Positions 5,313-7,985 of a stretch of DNA of 7,985 bases are shown here, piece after piece (within the stretch, counting starts at the first letter, position 1; each line of letters opens with the position of its first letter). The stretch comes from Burkholderiales bacterium (GTDB lineage Bacteria > Pseudomonadota > Gammaproteobacteria > Burkholderiales > Burkholderiaceae_C). The notes beneath the pieces were generated by a model, which was not told the DNA's origin, searched no databases, and saw only the letters and a program-made list of their open reading frames with translations. The DNA lies in contig SBFU01000401.1 of NCBI GenBank assembly GCA_006227785.1, positions 1 to 7,985 on the forward strand, given 5' to 3'. A program made the translations under genes and the position numbers.

Positions 5313-6497
5313 TCAGTCCGGCTTGCGTTCAGCCTTCACCAGCGGACGCAGCGCCCAAAGGCCCAGCGCGGGCCCGATGGCCAGCCAGGGGATCAGGGTG
5401 CCCAGGGCCACCCGGTCGACCAGCGAGACGAACAGCAGGATGCTGACGATGGAAATGCCGAAGCCGATGCTGTTGGTCAGGGTGAGCACGCTGCCGACCG
5501 CCTGCGGCGGCGCGTTGCGGGCCGTCAGGGTGGAGAACTGGGGCGAATCGCCGGCCACGGTGATGCCCCAGAGCACCAACCAGCCGTAGAACAGCGCGTC
5601 GGGCGCTTGCATCATCCAGGGGGCGGCCAGGCAGCAGAGGCCGCTGATGCCCAGCTGGGTGCCGGCCACGCGGGCACTGCCTCGGCGCAAGGCGATCCAG
5701 CCGCCGGCGGCGCAACCGAGGGCACCGGCCCCCAGCACCCAGAAGGCGGCCCAGGACAGGGCCGGACCCTCCAGCCGGGTCGCCAGGATCAGTGGCACCA
5801 GCACCCACATGGTGTAGAGCTCCCACATGTGGCCGAAGTAGCCCAGCACCGAGCTGCGCACCTTGCGGTCGGTCCAGACCGAGGCCAGTGCCCGCCACTG
5901 CAGGGTGGTGACACGCGCCACCGCACCGGGGGCGTCACCCACCGTGGCATACAGCAGCACCCCGCCAGCGGCGGCCAGGGCGGCCACCCCCAGCATCAGT
6001 GTCGGCCACGGCAGCTGGTCGCCGATGGCCCGCAGCGCGTGGGCGCTGGCCGAGCCGATGACCAGGGCGCCGATCAGCAGGCCCAGGGCCGCGCCCAGTC
6101 CGCGCGAATACCACTGGGCCGCGATCTTCATGCCCACCGGGTAGATGCCGGCGAGGAAAAAACCGGTGGCAAATCGCCAGGCCATCAGCGCCTCGTAGTG
6201 CCGCACCATGGCCCAGGCCGCCACCGTGCAAGCGGCGCCGGCCAGGGCGCAGACCAGAAACACCCGGCGTGGGGCAAAGCGGTCGGCCACCGCCAGCAGG
6301 GCGAACACCAGGGTGCCGAGGATGAAGCCCAGTTGCAGGGCCGAGGTCAGCGTACCCAGCGCGGCGGTCGGCCAGCCCAGTTCGCGCTGCAGGTCAGGCA
6401 TGACGGCGTTGACCGCAAACCAGAGCGAGGTACCGGCGAACTGGGCCAGCACCAGCACCGGCAGAACATGGCGGGGAACAGCGGACTGGGGGGTCAT
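5313..6497 (-). CDS. Major facilitator superfamily transporter
   Basis: A 394-residue polytopic membrane protein with about twelve hydrophobic segments, the usual MFS length. The N-terminus AQFAGTSLWFAVNAVMPDL (18-36) spans TM1 and the first loop. TM2 is followed by ADRFAPRR (71-78), a degenerate motif A. RFATGFFLAGIYPVGMKI (108-125) corresponds to TM4. GYFGHMWELYTMW (219-231) opens the second half and is a phrase I recognise from a group of uncharacterised proteobacterial MFS proteins. The substrate cannot be deduced. No Shine-Dalgarno sequence is evident before the chosen ATG, which lies 48 bases after tgt, so it may be read from the tgt transcript. Its stop codon is only 4 bases from the stop of the convergent zinc-ribbon gene. 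Confidence 0.88.
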   Translation of the reverse strand: MTPQSAVPRHVLPVLVLAQFAGTSLWFAVNAVMPDLQRELGWPTAALGTLTSALQLGFILGTLVFALLAVADRFAPRRVFLVCALAGAACTVAAWAMVRHYEALMAWRFATGFFLAGIYPVGMKIAAQWYSRGLGAALGLLIGALVIGSASAHALRAIGDQLPWPTLMLGVAALAAAGGVLLYATVGDAPGAVARVTTLQWRALASVWTDRKVRSSVLGYFGHMWELYTMWVLVPLILATRLEGPALSWAAFWVLGAGALGCAAGGWIALRRGSARVAGTQLGISGLCCLAAPWMMQAPDALFYGWLVLWGITVAGDSPQFSTLTARNAPPQAVGSVLTLTNSIGFGISIVSILLFVSLVDRVALGTLIPWLAIGPALGLWALRPLVKAERKPD

Positions 6498-6545
6498 CGG
6501 CCGCAGCTTAACCGGCCGGCCGCCGGGCTGAGTGGCACGCAGGCG

Positions 6546-7985
<1,440 letters not shown>

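Noticed and set aside
6498..6545. Possible terminator in the G/C-rich GGCCGGCCG palindromes between tgt and the MFS gene
   Set aside because: The repeats are short and imperfect, no T-run follows, and the 48-base gap is more consistent with read-through.

Overview
The window is GC-rich and gene-dense. It looks like chromosome from a betaproteobacterium of the order Burkholderiales, most likely family Comamonadaceae. The grounds are strong G/C preference at third codon positions, the protein families present, and a G/C-rich intergenic repeat at the right edge of a style I associate with Comamonadaceae genomes. No phage, transposase, rRNA, tRNA or CRISPR array is visible.

Layout, left to right. 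(1) 154-2127 (+): a long membrane protein fusing an LplT-like MFS transporter to a PlsC-type acyltransferase, probably for lysophospholipid uptake and re-acylation. (2) 2128-2452: a non-coding stretch with a weak hairpin just after the first gene, then an A/T-rich island holding two abutting palindromes, an extended -10-like element and a hairpin that encloses the ribosome-binding site of the next gene. (3) 2453-5308 (+): four tightly spaced genes that look like one operon. They encode a YiaA/YiaB-type inner-membrane protein, a small Val/Ala-rich protein with a signal peptide, a secreted DUF2145 protein, and a membrane protein with a coiled coil and a C-terminal double zinc ribbon. (4) 5313-6497 (-): an MFS transporter that converges on the operon with only 4 bases between the stop codons. 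(5) 6546-7736 (-): tgt, queuine tRNA-ribosyltransferase, 48 bases upstream of the MFS gene and probably co-transcribed with it. (6) 7737-7985: non-coding DNA with a pair of REP-like hairpins in inverted orientation and a G/C-rich repeat module.

How the genes may work together. The acyltransferase fusion, tgt and the MFS gene look like ordinary chromosomal genes. The four-gene cluster is the most interesting part: every product is predicted to be in or beyond the inner membrane, none has a well-defined function, and the cluster has its own upstream region resembling a LysR-family (possibly OxyR-like) operator and promoter. My working inference is an envelope-located, stress- or signal-responsive module. 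The sequence supports the operon and the topology, not a specific biochemical role.
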